From NCBI GenBank assembly GCA_033391075.1, contig JAWPMV010000001.1:620001-684000 (forward strand): 64,000 nt of DNA, read 5' to 3'. A program made the translations under genes and the position numbers. The notes below the pieces were generated by a model. That model saw only the letters and a program-made list of their open reading frames with translations. It was not told where the DNA came from and made no database searches. Positions 1-8,372 of the stretch are shown piece by piece; the first letter of the stretch is position 1; each line of letters starts with the position of its first letter. Source of the DNA: Bacteroidia bacterium. GTDB lineage: Bacteria > Bacteroidota > Bacteroidia > J057.

Positions 1-1397
1 GCAGCCAGGTTTCGTCTGTAAAAGGCATTAGATTCTTCGGCAGTAGAAAAACCAGCATATTGGCGAATGGTCCAGGGACGCACAGCATACATACTGGAAT
101 AAGGGCCTCTGAGGAAAGGAGGAAGTCCTGCAGCAAAGTCTAAATGATCCAGACTTTCCACATCATCATCCTTATATAAAGATTTGATCTCAATGTCTTC
201 CGGCGTTTCCCAGTTCAATTGGTTTTCTCCAAAAAGATCATCTTCTGAAAAATGAGCTTTCTGCACAAAGGTATCTCCCTGAAAGTCTTTCCAAACCTTA
301 TCGATCAAACGAGTCGTGAGTTCTTCTATATAATAGGCACCTCCAGCCGGATCGAGTACCTGATCAAGGTAGGATTCTTCTCTCAGGAGATGATGAATGT
401 TTCTGCTTAGTCTTTGATTGAGGGCCAGATCGCGATCTTTACCCGGATCAAAATCAGAAAGAATCAGGCCATGAACGCCACCCAGAATGGAAGCGATAGC
501 TGAACTGCTAAGTCTGAGAAGATTGCTATGTTTTTTATTGGGCTCTGTATGCCAAAGAGGGGCATGGGCCATAACGAAAGGAGACTGTAACTCCTTATCG
601 TGAATACCTAAAACTTCCAACATGCGTGCAAAAAGAACCCTAAAGGCACGAAATTTTGCCAATTCCGGGAAAAAGGCAGTATCGACCGGGAAATTGAAAG
701 CCAGGTTCTCTATAATTTCTTTAGTCTCAATTCCTTTGGACTGCATACTCTCGATCAGGTTGAGGCTGCGGATCAGAGCAAAGGTAAGTTGCGCACTGAT
801 TTTTACAGGTGGATCCCAGAGCTCTATACTGAGGGTACGGAAATAAGGAGAAGCTTCACTGCTTTTTACCAACTTGATGAGTTCTTCTGTCGAAGTCTCA
901 CGAGGCGTTGCATAGGTTCCTGTCAAAAAGCTTAAGTCCTGAGATTTGCTTTCCAGGTATTGTTGTAGCTTTTGAATTAATGTTGGGTCGGCATCCCGAG
1001 AGGAGAAATGGAGAGCTGTATCTTTCAGGGAAAAGAAAGGGAGTAATTCCAGAAAATCCTGAGGAGCATCGATATAAAAAGCATGTGCGTCTGCTTCTTC
1101 TGCTGTCCGTAGCTGATCCAGGGGATCTCCATAGCGAAAGGACAATTTCTGGATCAATTGCCAGGGCATGCCCGGAAGATTGAAGAGATTGCCGCGTCTA
1201 AAGGAGGAGAGCCGATCTTTGATTTTGTCAAGATCCGAGTTTCTATAATATGGGGCGAGTTTTATCCCTTTTTCAAATTCCCAATTCAGGTCTTCAAAAC
1301 TTCGGCCCTTGAGATCCTTGACTATTTTTTCTTTCCATTCCTGATCGCTGATTGCAGGAAATTCGGAAAATAATGATTGCTCTCGCTTATTATCCAT
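1..1397 (-). CDS. Methylmalonyl-CoA mutase, small-subunit-like barrel fused to large subunit (5' part only)
   Basis: Reading the minus strand from the ATG at 1397 gives one uninterrupted frame of about 465 codons that runs off the left edge. Residues 1-380 resemble the small subunit (MutA) of adenosylcobalamin-dependent methylmalonyl-CoA mutase: an [11 protein letters not shown]-like start and a barrel ending with [13 protein letters not shown] near residue 349. At about residue 394 the text becomes the beginning of a large subunit (MutB): LNWETPE, then [31 protein letters not shown] and FYRRNLAA at the edge. The B12-like C-terminal domain normally present in the small subunit is missing between them. 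The enzyme family interconverts methylmalonyl-CoA and succinyl-CoA in propionate metabolism. The active-site and cobalamin-binding parts lie outside the window. It is transcribed divergently from the Fe-S carrier gene, with only 105 bp between them. The mutase identity is secure; the domain arrangement is read directly. Confidence 0.9.
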   Translation of the reverse strand, partial: MDNKREQSLFSEFPAISDQEWKEKIVKDLKGRSFEDLNWEFEKGIKLAPYYRNSDLDKIKDRLSSFRRGNLFNLPGMPWQLIQKLSFRYGDPLDQLRTAEEADAHAFYIDAPQDFLELLPFFSLKDTALHFSSRDADPTLIQKLQQYLESKSQDLSFLTGTYATPRETSTEELIKLVKSSEASPYFRTLSIELWDPPVKISAQLTFALIRSLNLIESMQSKGIETKEIIENLAFNFPVDTAFFPELAKFRAFRVLFARMLEVLGIHDKELQSPFVMAHAPLWHTEPNKKHSNLLRLSSSAIASILGGVHGLILSDFDPGKDRDLALNQRLSRNIHHLLREESYLDQVLDPAGGAYYIEELTTRLIDKVWKDFQGDTFVQKAHFSEDDLFGENQLNWETPEDIEIKSLYKDDDVESLDHLDFAAGLPPFLRGPYSSMYAVRPWTIRQYAGFSTAEESNAFYRRNLA

Positions 1398-1502
1398 AAA
1401 TGCCGATTGCGGTACTGAAACTATCGAAAGGTTAGTGTCCTGTTATTTCCAACTAAATGCGTAAATTTACGTTTACAAAGATTGATTAGCAATTTTCATT
1501 TA

Positions 1503-1856
1503 ATGACAGAATTAACTCCAACACAAGAATCATCCGTTTCTCTGACTCCTACAGCTATTGAAGCCTTAAAGGAAATTCAGCGTACAGATAATCTACCTGC
1601 AGATAAGCCTTTGCGTGTAGGTGTAAAAGGAGGAGGATGCTCCGGCCTGACCTATGTGCTCAGTTTTGATGAAAAGCAGGAGCTGGATGATGAATGGATG
1701 ATAGATGGAATACGTGTGATCATGGATAAGCGGCATGCCCTCTATGTCTATGGCATGGAAGTGGACTACCAGAGTGGACTCAATGACCGGGGATTTATTT
1801 TTAATAATCCCAATGCGAAAGATAGTTGCGGATGCGGGACTTCTTTCTCAACCTGA
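1503..1856 (+). CDS. A-type iron-sulfur cluster carrier (IscA/HesB family)
   Basis: A 117-residue protein of the HesB/IscA/ErpA family, which accepts and passes on Fe-S clusters to apo-proteins in the cytoplasm. The three conserved cysteines are present: C46 in VKGGGCSGLTY and C109/C111 in DSCGCG near the C-terminus. Length is normal for the family. The ATG at 1503 is preferred over an in-frame TTG at 1482, because the extra seven residues are not family-like. It is not next to iscS, iscU or suf genes, so it is a stand-alone carrier. It ends before a strong hairpin at 1883-1909 shared with the convergent SPOR gene. Whether it is IscA-, SufA- or ErpA-like cannot be settled by eye. Confidence 0.93.
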   Translation: MTELTPTQESSVSLTPTAIEALKEIQRTDNLPADKPLRVGVKGGGCSGLTYVLSFDEKQELDDEWMIDGIRVIMDKRHALYVYGMEVDYQSGLNDRGFIFNNPNAKDSCGCGTSFST

Positions 1857-1881
1857 TCAGAATCATGTTTTAATATACACG

Positions 1882-1915
1882 AAAAGGGCCACCATAGCGG
1901 TGGCCCTTTCTTGTT
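1882..1915. terminator. Bidirectional intrinsic terminator
   Basis: A perfect 11-bp stem AAAGGGCCACC / GGTGGCCCTTT (1883-1893 and 1899-1909) with a 5-nt loop. A-rich sequence lies on the left and T-rich on the right, so it can stop transcription both from the Fe-S carrier gene and from the convergent SPOR-domain gene. Confidence 0.85.
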
Positions 1916-1936
1916 TGTTTGGATTTGGATAATTCT

Positions 1937-3073
1937 CTATCTCAGATACACCAGGAATCCTGCCTGTGTACCCGTTGCCGCTCTGTATTGTTCCTGAAAG
2001 GCTCTCGCCTCTGTTTCTGTTGTAAAAGGACCTACCTGAACTTTGTATAAGGCCTTGCCACTATTTTCTTCTTTGTTGATAAAGACATTCTTGCCGAATG
2101 TTTGTTGGAGGTATTCGACATGACTTCTCATGAAGTAACTCTGTTCGAAAGCTCCCGTTTGTATGCCGTAACCGTCAAAGCTGTTTCCATTTTCTTCCTT
2201 CATATCGGGAATAACTTCATAGCTACTGGCTTCTTCCTTTTCCTGCCAGTCAGGATTAATCAGTGCTAGCTCTGATACCCGTTCTTTCTCCGCATTAAAT
2301 TCCTGGATGATATCTTTTCTCTGATGTGGAGCGCCTCCATCTACTTCTTCCTCAAAATCAAAACGCTGACTTACTACCGGATCCAGCTCTAAATAGGTTT
2401 CCTCTTTTACAAAATTTGAGGAAGTTGCCTGACTGGAATAAGTCTCCGGCTGAGCTTCTTCTCTTTGCTCCTGTAAATCTTCTATAATGATACCATCGGA
2501 TTGCGATCCCATAATTCCTTCCCTTGCCGGCTGTGCATTTCCTTCGTAGTTCTGAACCTCAGCTTCTTCAAAAAAGAAGTCACCCAATTCCCTACGAGAG
2601 GTGCTGGACTCTCCATCTTCCTGCTGAATCTCTACTCTTCTACTGGCTCCTCTTTCTGGGAGGAAATTTTGTAATTGTTCATAAAGGGTTTCAGGACTTA
2701 CAAATCCGCTAATCTCAGCTTGCTGCTTGCTGTACTCATCGAAAATGAGAAAGCTTGGCTTATTTACTTCAAAATCTACCGCTTTGTAGCGATCGCTTTT
2801 ATGGGTCCAACTTTCGTCGATCTCATAAATCAAAAAATGCTGCTGGATCAGTTCTCCGAGTTTGCCATCCTGGAAGGTATAGTTTTCTATACCTTTACAG
2901 TCGTCATTTCCTTTAAAGGAAAAATAAAGAATATAAGGGCGGGATTCTTCAAAAGCTTCTTTACGAAGTTGGTCGAAACTTCCTTCATAAAAGGAGAAAC
3001 TTCTGTAATTTAGGGCATGCGCCGAAATGCATAATGATAAGAGCGTAGGAAGAACGATTGCTGCGTATCTCAT
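1937..3073 (-). CDS. Secreted thioredoxin-like protein with C-terminal SPOR domain
   Basis: A 378-residue protein with a signal peptide (hydrophobic run ending SAHALNYRS near residue 20). Residues ~40-140 match a thioredoxin_7/DUF255-like fold: YILYFSF, then CKGIENYTF, FLIYEID, and KPSFLIFDEY at the cis-Pro position. Only the second cysteine of the usual CxxC remains (NDDC), so disulfide oxidoreductase activity is unlikely. A low-complexity acidic and Gln-rich linker covers ~145-300. Residues ~305-378 form a SPOR domain (YGIQTGAFEQ, ALYKVQVGPFTTETEARAF), a fold that binds denuded peptidoglycan strands at division sites. The inferred role is an envelope protein anchored to peptidoglycan by SPOR. 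The pairing of an inactive thioredoxin fold with SPOR is unusual but clearly in one frame. Confidence 0.8.
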   Translation of the reverse strand: MRYAAIVLPTLLSLCISAHALNYRSFSFYEGSFDQLRKEAFEESRPYILYFSFKGNDDCKGIENYTFQDGKLGELIQQHFLIYEIDESWTHKSDRYKAVDFEVNKPSFLIFDEYSKQQAEISGFVSPETLYEQLQNFLPERGASRRVEIQQEDGESSTSRRELGDFFFEEAEVQNYEGNAQPAREGIMGSQSDGIIIEDLQEQREEAQPETYSSQATSSNFVKEETYLELDPVVSQRFDFEEEVDGGAPHQRKDIIQEFNAEKERVSELALINPDWQEKEEASSYEVIPDMKEENGNSFDGYGIQTGAFEQSYFMRSHVEYLQQTFGKNVFINKEENSGKALYKVQVGPFTTETEARAFQEQYRAATGTQAGFLVYLR

Positions 3074-3266
3074 ATCTGAGCGTGCTTGAGTTCCGACAGA
3101 CGGAAAGCTCGATGAAAGGGCGAGTCTTTGTCTATCTGTTCACTCAAGTAGAGGAAAAATATTCCATAAACCAAATAATCAAATCTGTGTATCATTTTTG
3201 TGTTGTAAGATTTGAAATAGGGAATAACAATTCTCTGTATTAGCTTCCGTGAGATAAATTTATCTG

Positions 3267-3274
3267 TATCTTTG
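3267..3274 (+). promoter_or_regulatory. Bacteroidota-type -7 box before the ABC exporter
   Basis: TATCTTTG matches the TAnnTTTG consensus exactly and ends 6 nt before the ATG at 3281, implying an almost leaderless transcript. No clear -33 TTG at the ideal distance was found, so this is a moderate call. Confidence 0.45.
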
Positions 3275-3280
3275 CTGCCG

Positions 3281-5086
3281 ATGAGACCTTTGTTTGCCTT
3301 AAACACTTACATTTGGAAATACAAGTGGCACTTCTTGCTCGGTATTTTCTTCGTTACCTTATCCAATCTTTTTGCGATCTATCCGGCACAAATTATGCGT
3401 CGCGCCATTGACATGGTTGAGGACGTTTTGGGATTTTACGATCAGTTTAAAGGCTTTAAAATTACCGAGCACCTGGATGGTATGTTGGGTAGAAGTCTCT
3501 TGCTTTTTGCAGGCCTGGTGATCTCGGCGGCCCTTATCCGGGGATTGTTTCTTTTCCTGACCAGACAAACCCTAATCGTGATGTCAAGGCTGATAGAGTA
3601 TGATTTGCGCAATGATATCTATGAGCACTTTCAGTCTCTTTCCCTTTCTTTTTACCGGAAGAACAGAACCGGTGATTTGATGGCTCGGATTACGGAGGAT
3701 GTTTCACGTGTGCGGATGTATTTGGGGCCGGGAATTATGTATTCTATCAATACTATTACCCTCTTCGTAGTAGTTACCACTACGATGATCACAGTCAATC
3801 CTGAGCTTACATTTTACGCCTTCATTCCTCTTCCCTTTTTGAGTTATCTGATTTACTATGTGACTTCTATTATCCAGAAAAGAAGTGAGCGAATTCAGGA
3901 ACAACTCTCGCGATTGACCACCATTTCACAAGAAATATTTTCAGGTATACGTGTAGTTAAAGCATATGTACAGGAGTTAGATTCTGCTAAAAAATTCTCG
4001 AACGAATCTGAGGTCTATAAGAAAAGATCTATGCATTTGGCGAGACTCGATGCTTTGTTCATGCCTTTGGTAAGTTTCCTTGTAGGCATGAGTGTAGTAC
4101 TTACTATTTGGGTAGGTGGAGGAAAAGTGATCGGAGGGAGCTTGACGCTTGGCAACATTGCCGAGTTTATCATGTACATCAATCTCATCACCTGGCCGAT
4201 AATCGCGATAGGATGGGTTACGACTTTGGTGCAAAGGGCAGCTGCCAGTCAAAAGCGGCTGAATGAACTGCTGGAACAACGCTCTGAAATTTTATTCCCC
4301 AAAGAAAGCAAAGGAATCGAAAAGGCTGAACTGGAATTTGAAGAAGTTTCCTTTACCTATAAAGAAACAGGCATACACGCACTCAATGATATCAGCTTTA
4401 AGTTGAAACCTGGACAGAAACTGGGGATCGTAGGACCTACCGGATCAGGGAAGTCCAGCCTTTGTGCGATGATTCCTCGTCTATTTGACATAGATCATGG
4501 CAAAATCATCCTGGATGGACAGGAGCTCCAGAAATACGAAAAGGACAAATTGCGTTCAGCTATCGGATATGCACCTCAGGATGTATTTCTCTTTTCCGAC
4601 GATATCAGCAATAATGTGGCCTTTGGTAAACCGGATGCCAGTCAGGAGGAAATAGAACAGGCCACCCAATGGGCCTCTGTCTATGAGAATATCAAAGGTT
4701 TCCCGGAAGGTTTTAAGACATTGGTTGGGGAAAGAGGAGTAACCCTTTCTGGTGGACAGAAGCAAAGAATATCCATTGCCCGTGCCTGGATCAGACTTCC
4801 CAAATTGCTCATCATGGATGATGTGCTTTCGGCAGTTGATACCCGAACGGAAGAAACGGTCCTTCGCCATCTCAAGAACTTTAGAAAAGAACATCCGGAA
4901 GTTGCCGTCATTATGGTGGCCCACAGAATCTCCTGTATTCAGGATGCTGATCAGATTCTGGTCCTGGAAGAAGGAAAGATTACAGAGGCTGGAACCCATG
5001 ATCAATTGCTGGAAAAAGACGGCTACTATGCACGTATATATGAAAAGCAATTGCTGGAATCAGAAAGCCAGCCTAAAGGCCATTGA
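3281..5086 (+). CDS. ABC exporter half-transporter (membrane domain fused to ATPase), MdlA-like
   Basis: A 601-residue half-transporter with an N-terminal six-helix ABC exporter domain (~20-320) and a C-terminal nucleotide-binding domain. Walker A is GPTGSGKSS (~385), the Q-loop is YAPQDVFLFSDD, the signature is LSGGQKQR, and the H-loop is VAHR. The Walker B region reads LLIMDDVLSAVD, so Asp514 stands where the catalytic Glu normally is. That substitution is known from the degenerate site of heterodimeric exporters (BmrC, TM287, MdlA). The protein therefore probably pairs with a second half-transporter, but none is nearby. Substrate (lipid, drug or peptide) cannot be told. The ATG at 3281 fits family N-termini better than the TTG nine bases upstream. 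Confidence 0.92.
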   Translation: MRPLFALNTYIWKYKWHFLLGIFFVTLSNLFAIYPAQIMRRAIDMVEDVLGFYDQFKGFKITEHLDGMLGRSLLLFAGLVISAALIRGLFLFLTRQTLIVMSRLIEYDLRNDIYEHFQSLSLSFYRKNRTGDLMARITEDVSRVRMYLGPGIMYSINTITLFVVVTTTMITVNPELTFYAFIPLPFLSYLIYYVTSIIQKRSERIQEQLSRLTTISQEIFSGIRVVKAYVQELDSAKKFSNESEVYKKRSMHLARLDALFMPLVSFLVGMSVVLTIWVGGGKVIGGSLTLGNIAEFIMYINLITWPIIAIGWVTTLVQRAAASQKRLNELLEQRSEILFPKESKGIEKAELEFEEVSFTYKETGIHALNDISFKLKPGQKLGIVGPTGSGKSSLCAMIPRLFDIDHGKIILDGQELQKYEKDKLRSAIGYAPQDVFLFSDDISNNVAFGKPDASQEEIEQATQWASVYENIKGFPEGFKTLVGERGVTLSGGQKQRISIARAWIRLPKLLIMDDVLSAVDTRTEETVLRHLKNFRKEHPEVAVIMVAHRISCIQDADQILVLEEGKITEAGTHDQLLEKDGYYARIYEKQLLESESQPKGH

Positions 5087-5216
5087 GACAGATTTTTAAC
5101 ATAAATTCAACATATTCCGAAGAATTTACGTTCTAAAAGAGGTAAATACGTTTGGAAAGGAAACAAAGGGGCCAATCAATATCCAACCTGCACTGAAACC
5201 AGGAAATCGATTAGCA

Positions 5217-6020
5217 ATGAAAAATCTTATCACCTCCTTTCTTCTGATCTCCCTCATGCTTCTTGTTGAGGCCTCCTATGGCCAGCGAATGCGCAAGATG
5301 CATAATGATACCTTTCGTCCCGGGGAATTTTTGAAATACAGGGTACATTATGGTTTGATTACCGCCGGATATGCGACTGTGAAAGTGGGTAATCGTATGG
5401 TCAGAGAAAAAGACCGTCCCTGTTATCATATTGTCGTAGAGAATTATACAACCTCCACCTTTGATGTTTTTTATAAGGTCAGGGATAAATATGAATCCTA
5501 TTTTGATCAGGATGCTCTGCTCTCTCTGAGGTTCAATCGCTATATAGAAGAAGGCAAGTTTATCAGTTATACAGAAACTCATTTCGACCACCTCTCTCGT
5601 AAGGCTCGTTATATCAACAATAAAAAGCAGGTTAGCTATTATTCCATCCCGAACAACATACAGGATGTGATTTCAGCTTTCTACTATGCAAGGACCCGTT
5701 ATGATAATCAGGAGATGAAAATTGGAGATCGCATTTCTTTGCAAAACTTCATCGACCGTAAGACGGTAGCCCTTCAAGCCGAATTGAAAAAGCGAGAAGT
5801 AATCAAAGTAGAAGGAGTAAAATACAAGGCCCTCAAATTTAATTTGTTGATAGAAGAAGCCGGTATGGTTACTGATAACAGCAAGATCGAATTCTGGATC
5901 ACAGATGACGAGAATAAAATCCCCATCCGCATCAAAAGTGATCTTCCCATAGGTTCGCTCAAGGCAGATCTGGTTGAAAGCAAAAATCTGCTTCATCCTT
6001 TGAGTGCCGCTAAAGATTGA
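5217..6020 (+). CDS. Periplasmic DUF3108-family protein
   Basis: A 267-residue protein with a typical signal peptide (KNLITSFLLISLMLLVEASYGQ). The body fits the DUF3108 family: FRPGEFLKYRVHYGLITAGYATVKV near the start, a repeated beta-strand pattern, and a C-terminal EFWITDDENKIPIRI strand. Family members are secreted or periplasmic beta-rich proteins; function is not established. It lies 130 bp after the ABC exporter and 37 bp before murB on the same strand, so co-transcription with murB is possible. No catalytic residues are apparent. Confidence 0.8.
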   Translation: MKNLITSFLLISLMLLVEASYGQRMRKMHNDTFRPGEFLKYRVHYGLITAGYATVKVGNRMVREKDRPCYHIVVENYTTSTFDVFYKVRDKYESYFDQDALLSLRFNRYIEEGKFISYTETHFDHLSRKARYINNKKQVSYYSIPNNIQDVISAFYYARTRYDNQEMKIGDRISLQNFIDRKTVALQAELKKREVIKVEGVKYKALKFNLLIEEAGMVTDNSKIEFWITDDENKIPIRIKSDLPIGSLKADLVESKNLLHPLSAAKD

Positions 6021-6057
6021 GCATCTTTGCCTTCCTTAATTTGGAAGCCTTTTTCAC

Positions 6058-7074
6058 ATGCCCCATCTCAAAAGTCAGGTAGATCTTAGCTCATACAATA
6101 CCTTTGGAATAAAGGCCCATGCCCGCTATTGGATAGAGATCATGAATGAAGTGGAGGCGCGTGAATTTCTGATCGATAATATGCGCAATCCTTCTGAACT
6201 CTTTATCCTGGGAGGAGGAAGCAATATTCTGATTCGGGGAGATTTGGATAAAGTGGTTCTGAAGAATAATATTTTGGGAAAGGAACTCATCAGGGAAGAG
6301 GGAGATGATATATATGTTCGGTTTGGGGCAGGGGAAAATTGGCACGAATGTGTCATGCATTGTGTTGAGAATGGATGGGCAGGGATTGAAAACCTGAGTC
6401 TCATCCCCGGAACTATAGGAGCCGCTCCCATTCAAAATATTGGAGCTTATGGCGTGGAGTTGAAAGATGTCTTTGTTTCTCTCGAAGCTATGGATATTCG
6501 AACAGGCATCCTTCGAAGTTTTAACAAGGAGGAATGTAAGTTTGGCTATAGAGATAGCATTTTCAAGGGCTCCGCTAAAGGCAAATACCTGATTACAGGG
6601 GTTATACTTAAGCTTTCTCATTCAGCCCGTCTAAACAGTTCCTATGGAGCCCTGGAAGTTGAGCTGAAGCAAATGGGCGTTCAGGATCCCGGGATCAAAG
6701 AATTGAGTCAGGCTGTGATCAACATTCGCCAATCCAAACTCCCTGATCCAAAAGAAATCGGAAATGCAGGTAGTTTCTTTAAGAATCCCGTAATCAGTAG
6801 AGAAGCCTTTGCCCAAATTCAGCAATCCTATCCTCAGGCTCCTCATTATCCGCAGGAAGAGGGAGTGAAAGTTCCGGCTGGCTGGTTGATCCAAATGTGT
6901 GGATGGAAAGGAAAGCGCTTTGGTACCTATGGGGTACATGAAAAGCAGGCCCTGGTTTTGGTAAATTTTGGAGGGGCAGATGGAAATGAGCTTTATGAAC
7001 TATCCGAAAAAATACTCCAATCCGTACATGAGAAGTTTGGAATCAGCCTGATTCGGGAGGTCAATGTGATTTAA
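6058..7074 (+). CDS. murB: UDP-N-acetylenolpyruvoylglucosamine reductase
   Basis: A 338-residue cytoplasmic flavoenzyme that reduces UDP-GlcNAc-enolpyruvate to UDP-MurNAc with NADPH, the second committed step of peptidoglycan synthesis. FAD-binding motifs are visible: SSYNTFGIKAHA at the start, LGGGSNILI, GAGENWHECV and LIPGTIGAAPIQNIGAYGVE. The substrate-binding part has KLPDPKEIGNAGSFFKNP, with the catalytic Ser in GSFFKNP, and PAGWLIQMCGWKGKRFG. The C-terminal region is the long E. coli-like (type I) form and the length is normal. No other mur gene is adjacent. The start ATG at 6058 gives a standard N-terminus. Confidence 0.97.
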   Translation: MPHLKSQVDLSSYNTFGIKAHARYWIEIMNEVEAREFLIDNMRNPSELFILGGGSNILIRGDLDKVVLKNNILGKELIREEGDDIYVRFGAGENWHECVMHCVENGWAGIENLSLIPGTIGAAPIQNIGAYGVELKDVFVSLEAMDIRTGILRSFNKEECKFGYRDSIFKGSAKGKYLITGVILKLSHSARLNSSYGALEVELKQMGVQDPGIKELSQAVINIRQSKLPDPKEIGNAGSFFKNPVISREAFAQIQQSYPQAPHYPQEEGVKVPAGWLIQMCGWKGKRFGTYGVHEKQALVLVNFGGADGNELYELSEKILQSVHEKFGISLIREVNVI

Positions 7075-7570
7075 GGAAGAAAGATCAAATCCAGGTATCA
7101 AGCTCGCATTCAGATGAAGGGTACATCCTAAAGGAGCTATTAGCTGGAAATTCTACAGATAGGGATGCCAATATCTTTATGCAATCGGATTCCTGGAAAG
7201 TCGCTGATAAGCTAAAGGGGCAAGGCCAATCGAAAAATAAAATTGTGGAAAAGAATTTTTGACACATCCCGGCTAAAGCTTACGTAGCAAAAATCTTGGG
7301 CAGAACAGAAAAGAAAGCAGGTTTTCTTCTATTTGATTTTTTTCGAAAAATTGGAATGCCTTACAAAGAGAATCGATTACTGCCATAAGTACTTGGTTTT
7401 CTGCATTTTTTTCCAGACATTATAAACTAATAACCGCATTTCGGGACCAATTAAAAATCATTCAGAGCTCTTTGTTTTGATGAGGGTATACACGTATTCT
7501 TACGTGGACCCGGGACGCTACTAACTCTATTATCCATTCCAAGTCATTATTTAAAAAAAATTATGTAGTT
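7075..7570. other. Non-coding stretch between murB and the small HTH gene
   Basis: About 500 bp without a convincing gene. A 60-codon open frame on the minus strand (7085-7267) lacks family features. The last 150 bp are A/T-rich, with an A-run directly before the ATG at 7571, as expected of a promoter and leader for the HTH gene. No terminator with a clear stem was found after murB. Confidence 0.5.
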
Positions 7571-7837
7571 ATGACATTAACCTTCAATGAACTTCGCCGC
7601 ATTAAGGACCGTCTACCTGACGGAAGTATGAAGAAAATTGCAAAAGAATTGAATTTGTCAGTTGAAACTGTACGCAACTACTTTGGCGGCACTCATTACT
7701 CTCAAGGAAGACCAACCGGTTTCCACCTTGAGCCCGGACCCGACGGGGGAGTAGTTCTATTAGATGACACCCAGATCTTAGAAATGGCACAGGCAATGCT
7801 TGGAGAGACTCCAGCTACTGCTAGTGCCAGCAGTTAA
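7571..7837 (+). CDS. Small helix-turn-helix DNA-binding protein
   Basis: An 88-residue cytoplasmic protein. Residues ~5-40 form a helix-turn-helix (NELRRIKDRLPDGSMKKIAKELNLSVETVRNYFGG); the second helix LSVETVRNYF resembles a LacI/Fis-type recognition helix. This is followed by a Gly/Pro-rich strand segment (HLEPGPDGGVVLLDDT) and a short C-terminal helix. It is a stand-alone gene with long non-coding flanks and its own strong terminator, suggesting an abundant, independently expressed DNA-binding protein. I recall similar small proteins in Bacteroidota but no established function. Target and role are unknown; both global nucleoid-associated and specific regulator roles are possible. Confidence 0.75.
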   Translation: MTLTFNELRRIKDRLPDGSMKKIAKELNLSVETVRNYFGGTHYSQGRPTGFHLEPGPDGGVVLLDDTQILEMAQAMLGETPATASASS

Positions 7838-7863
7838 AGACACTCTTAAGAAAATTTTAGAAT

Positions 7864-7901
7864 AACAGGTATGAACAGCTGAATTCATACCTGTTTTTTT
7901 A
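7864..7901 (+). terminator. Intrinsic terminator of the small HTH gene
   Basis: A perfect 12-bp stem AACAGGTATGAA / TTCATACCTGTT with an 8-nt loop, running into a T-rich tail, 26 bp after the stop codon. Confidence 0.9.
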
Positions 7902-7916
7902 TGTGCTTTTTTGAAC

Positions 7917-7962
7917 GTGTTCATGTGTTCATGTGTTCATGTGTTCATGTGTTCATGTGTTC
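7917..7962. repeat. Tandem octamer repeat (GTGTTCAT x ~5.75)
   Basis: Five exact copies of GTGTTCAT plus a final GTGTTC, 46 bp without interruption. It lies just beyond a terminator, in non-coding DNA. Because 8 is not a multiple of 3 and the array is perfect, copy number is likely to vary by slippage, but no gene or promoter is obviously affected. Confidence 0.95.
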
Positions 7963-8240
7963 TCGGGTTCAGGAGGGAGAGGTGTTTTTTGTTGTTGTAC
8001 GGCAGTTAGCATTCAACCACAACACCAAAACACTTTTAGAATTCTGAACAAGGAATGGAGATTAAGAAAGGATTCGTGATTTACTTAGTATCCCTAAAAC
8101 CCTTTCGGGGCAAGCCCCATTTCGCTTAATGCTTGATTAATGGAAATGTGCGGCAGTCCTTTCACCCTCAGGCTGTGCGGGTGCGAAAAAAGGGAAAAGG
8201 GCCAGGAGCGGAAGGGTTCACAAAGCAATACAGCGCAGCT

Positions 8241-8340
8241 GTCATTGCGAGGTCAAAACCTGACCGAAGCGATCTCCTTCCCCCAGATATATTTTTAGAG
8301 GTCAAGGGGATTGCTTTCCCGATGATCGAGATCGTACAGA
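8241..8340. repeat. Degenerate dispersed palindromic (REP-like) element
   Basis: The segment begins TCATTGCGAGGT, continues GAAGCGATCTCCTTCCCCC, and later carries GGGGATTGCTTTCCCGA. This is the layout of the CATTGCGAGG...GAAGCAATC palindromic repeats found dispersed in many bacterial genomes: a left arm, a spacer and an inverted GATTGCTT arm. The copy is decayed. Recognition is from memory of the repeat family, not from a second copy in this window. Confidence 0.45.
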
Positions 8341-8372
8341 CTTGGGCTGACAAAGGTTTTTGTCAGCCCAAG
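8341..8372. terminator. Perfect 14-bp stem-loop, terminator-like
   Basis: CTTGGGCTGACAAA (8341-8354) and its exact complement (8359-8372) flank a 4-nt loop. No strong T-tract follows, so it may be part of the adjacent palindromic element rather than a working terminator. It lies 58 bp before the glycosyltransferase start. Confidence 0.55.

Noticed and set aside
1-1397. A frameshifted or rearranged mutA plus mutB pair
   Set aside because: The frame is open throughout and the linker is in phase, so a real fusion is the simpler reading from this sequence.
3070-3306. 78-codon minus-strand frame between the SPOR gene and the ABC exporter
   Set aside because: It overlaps the exporter start and a good -7 box, and shows no family features.
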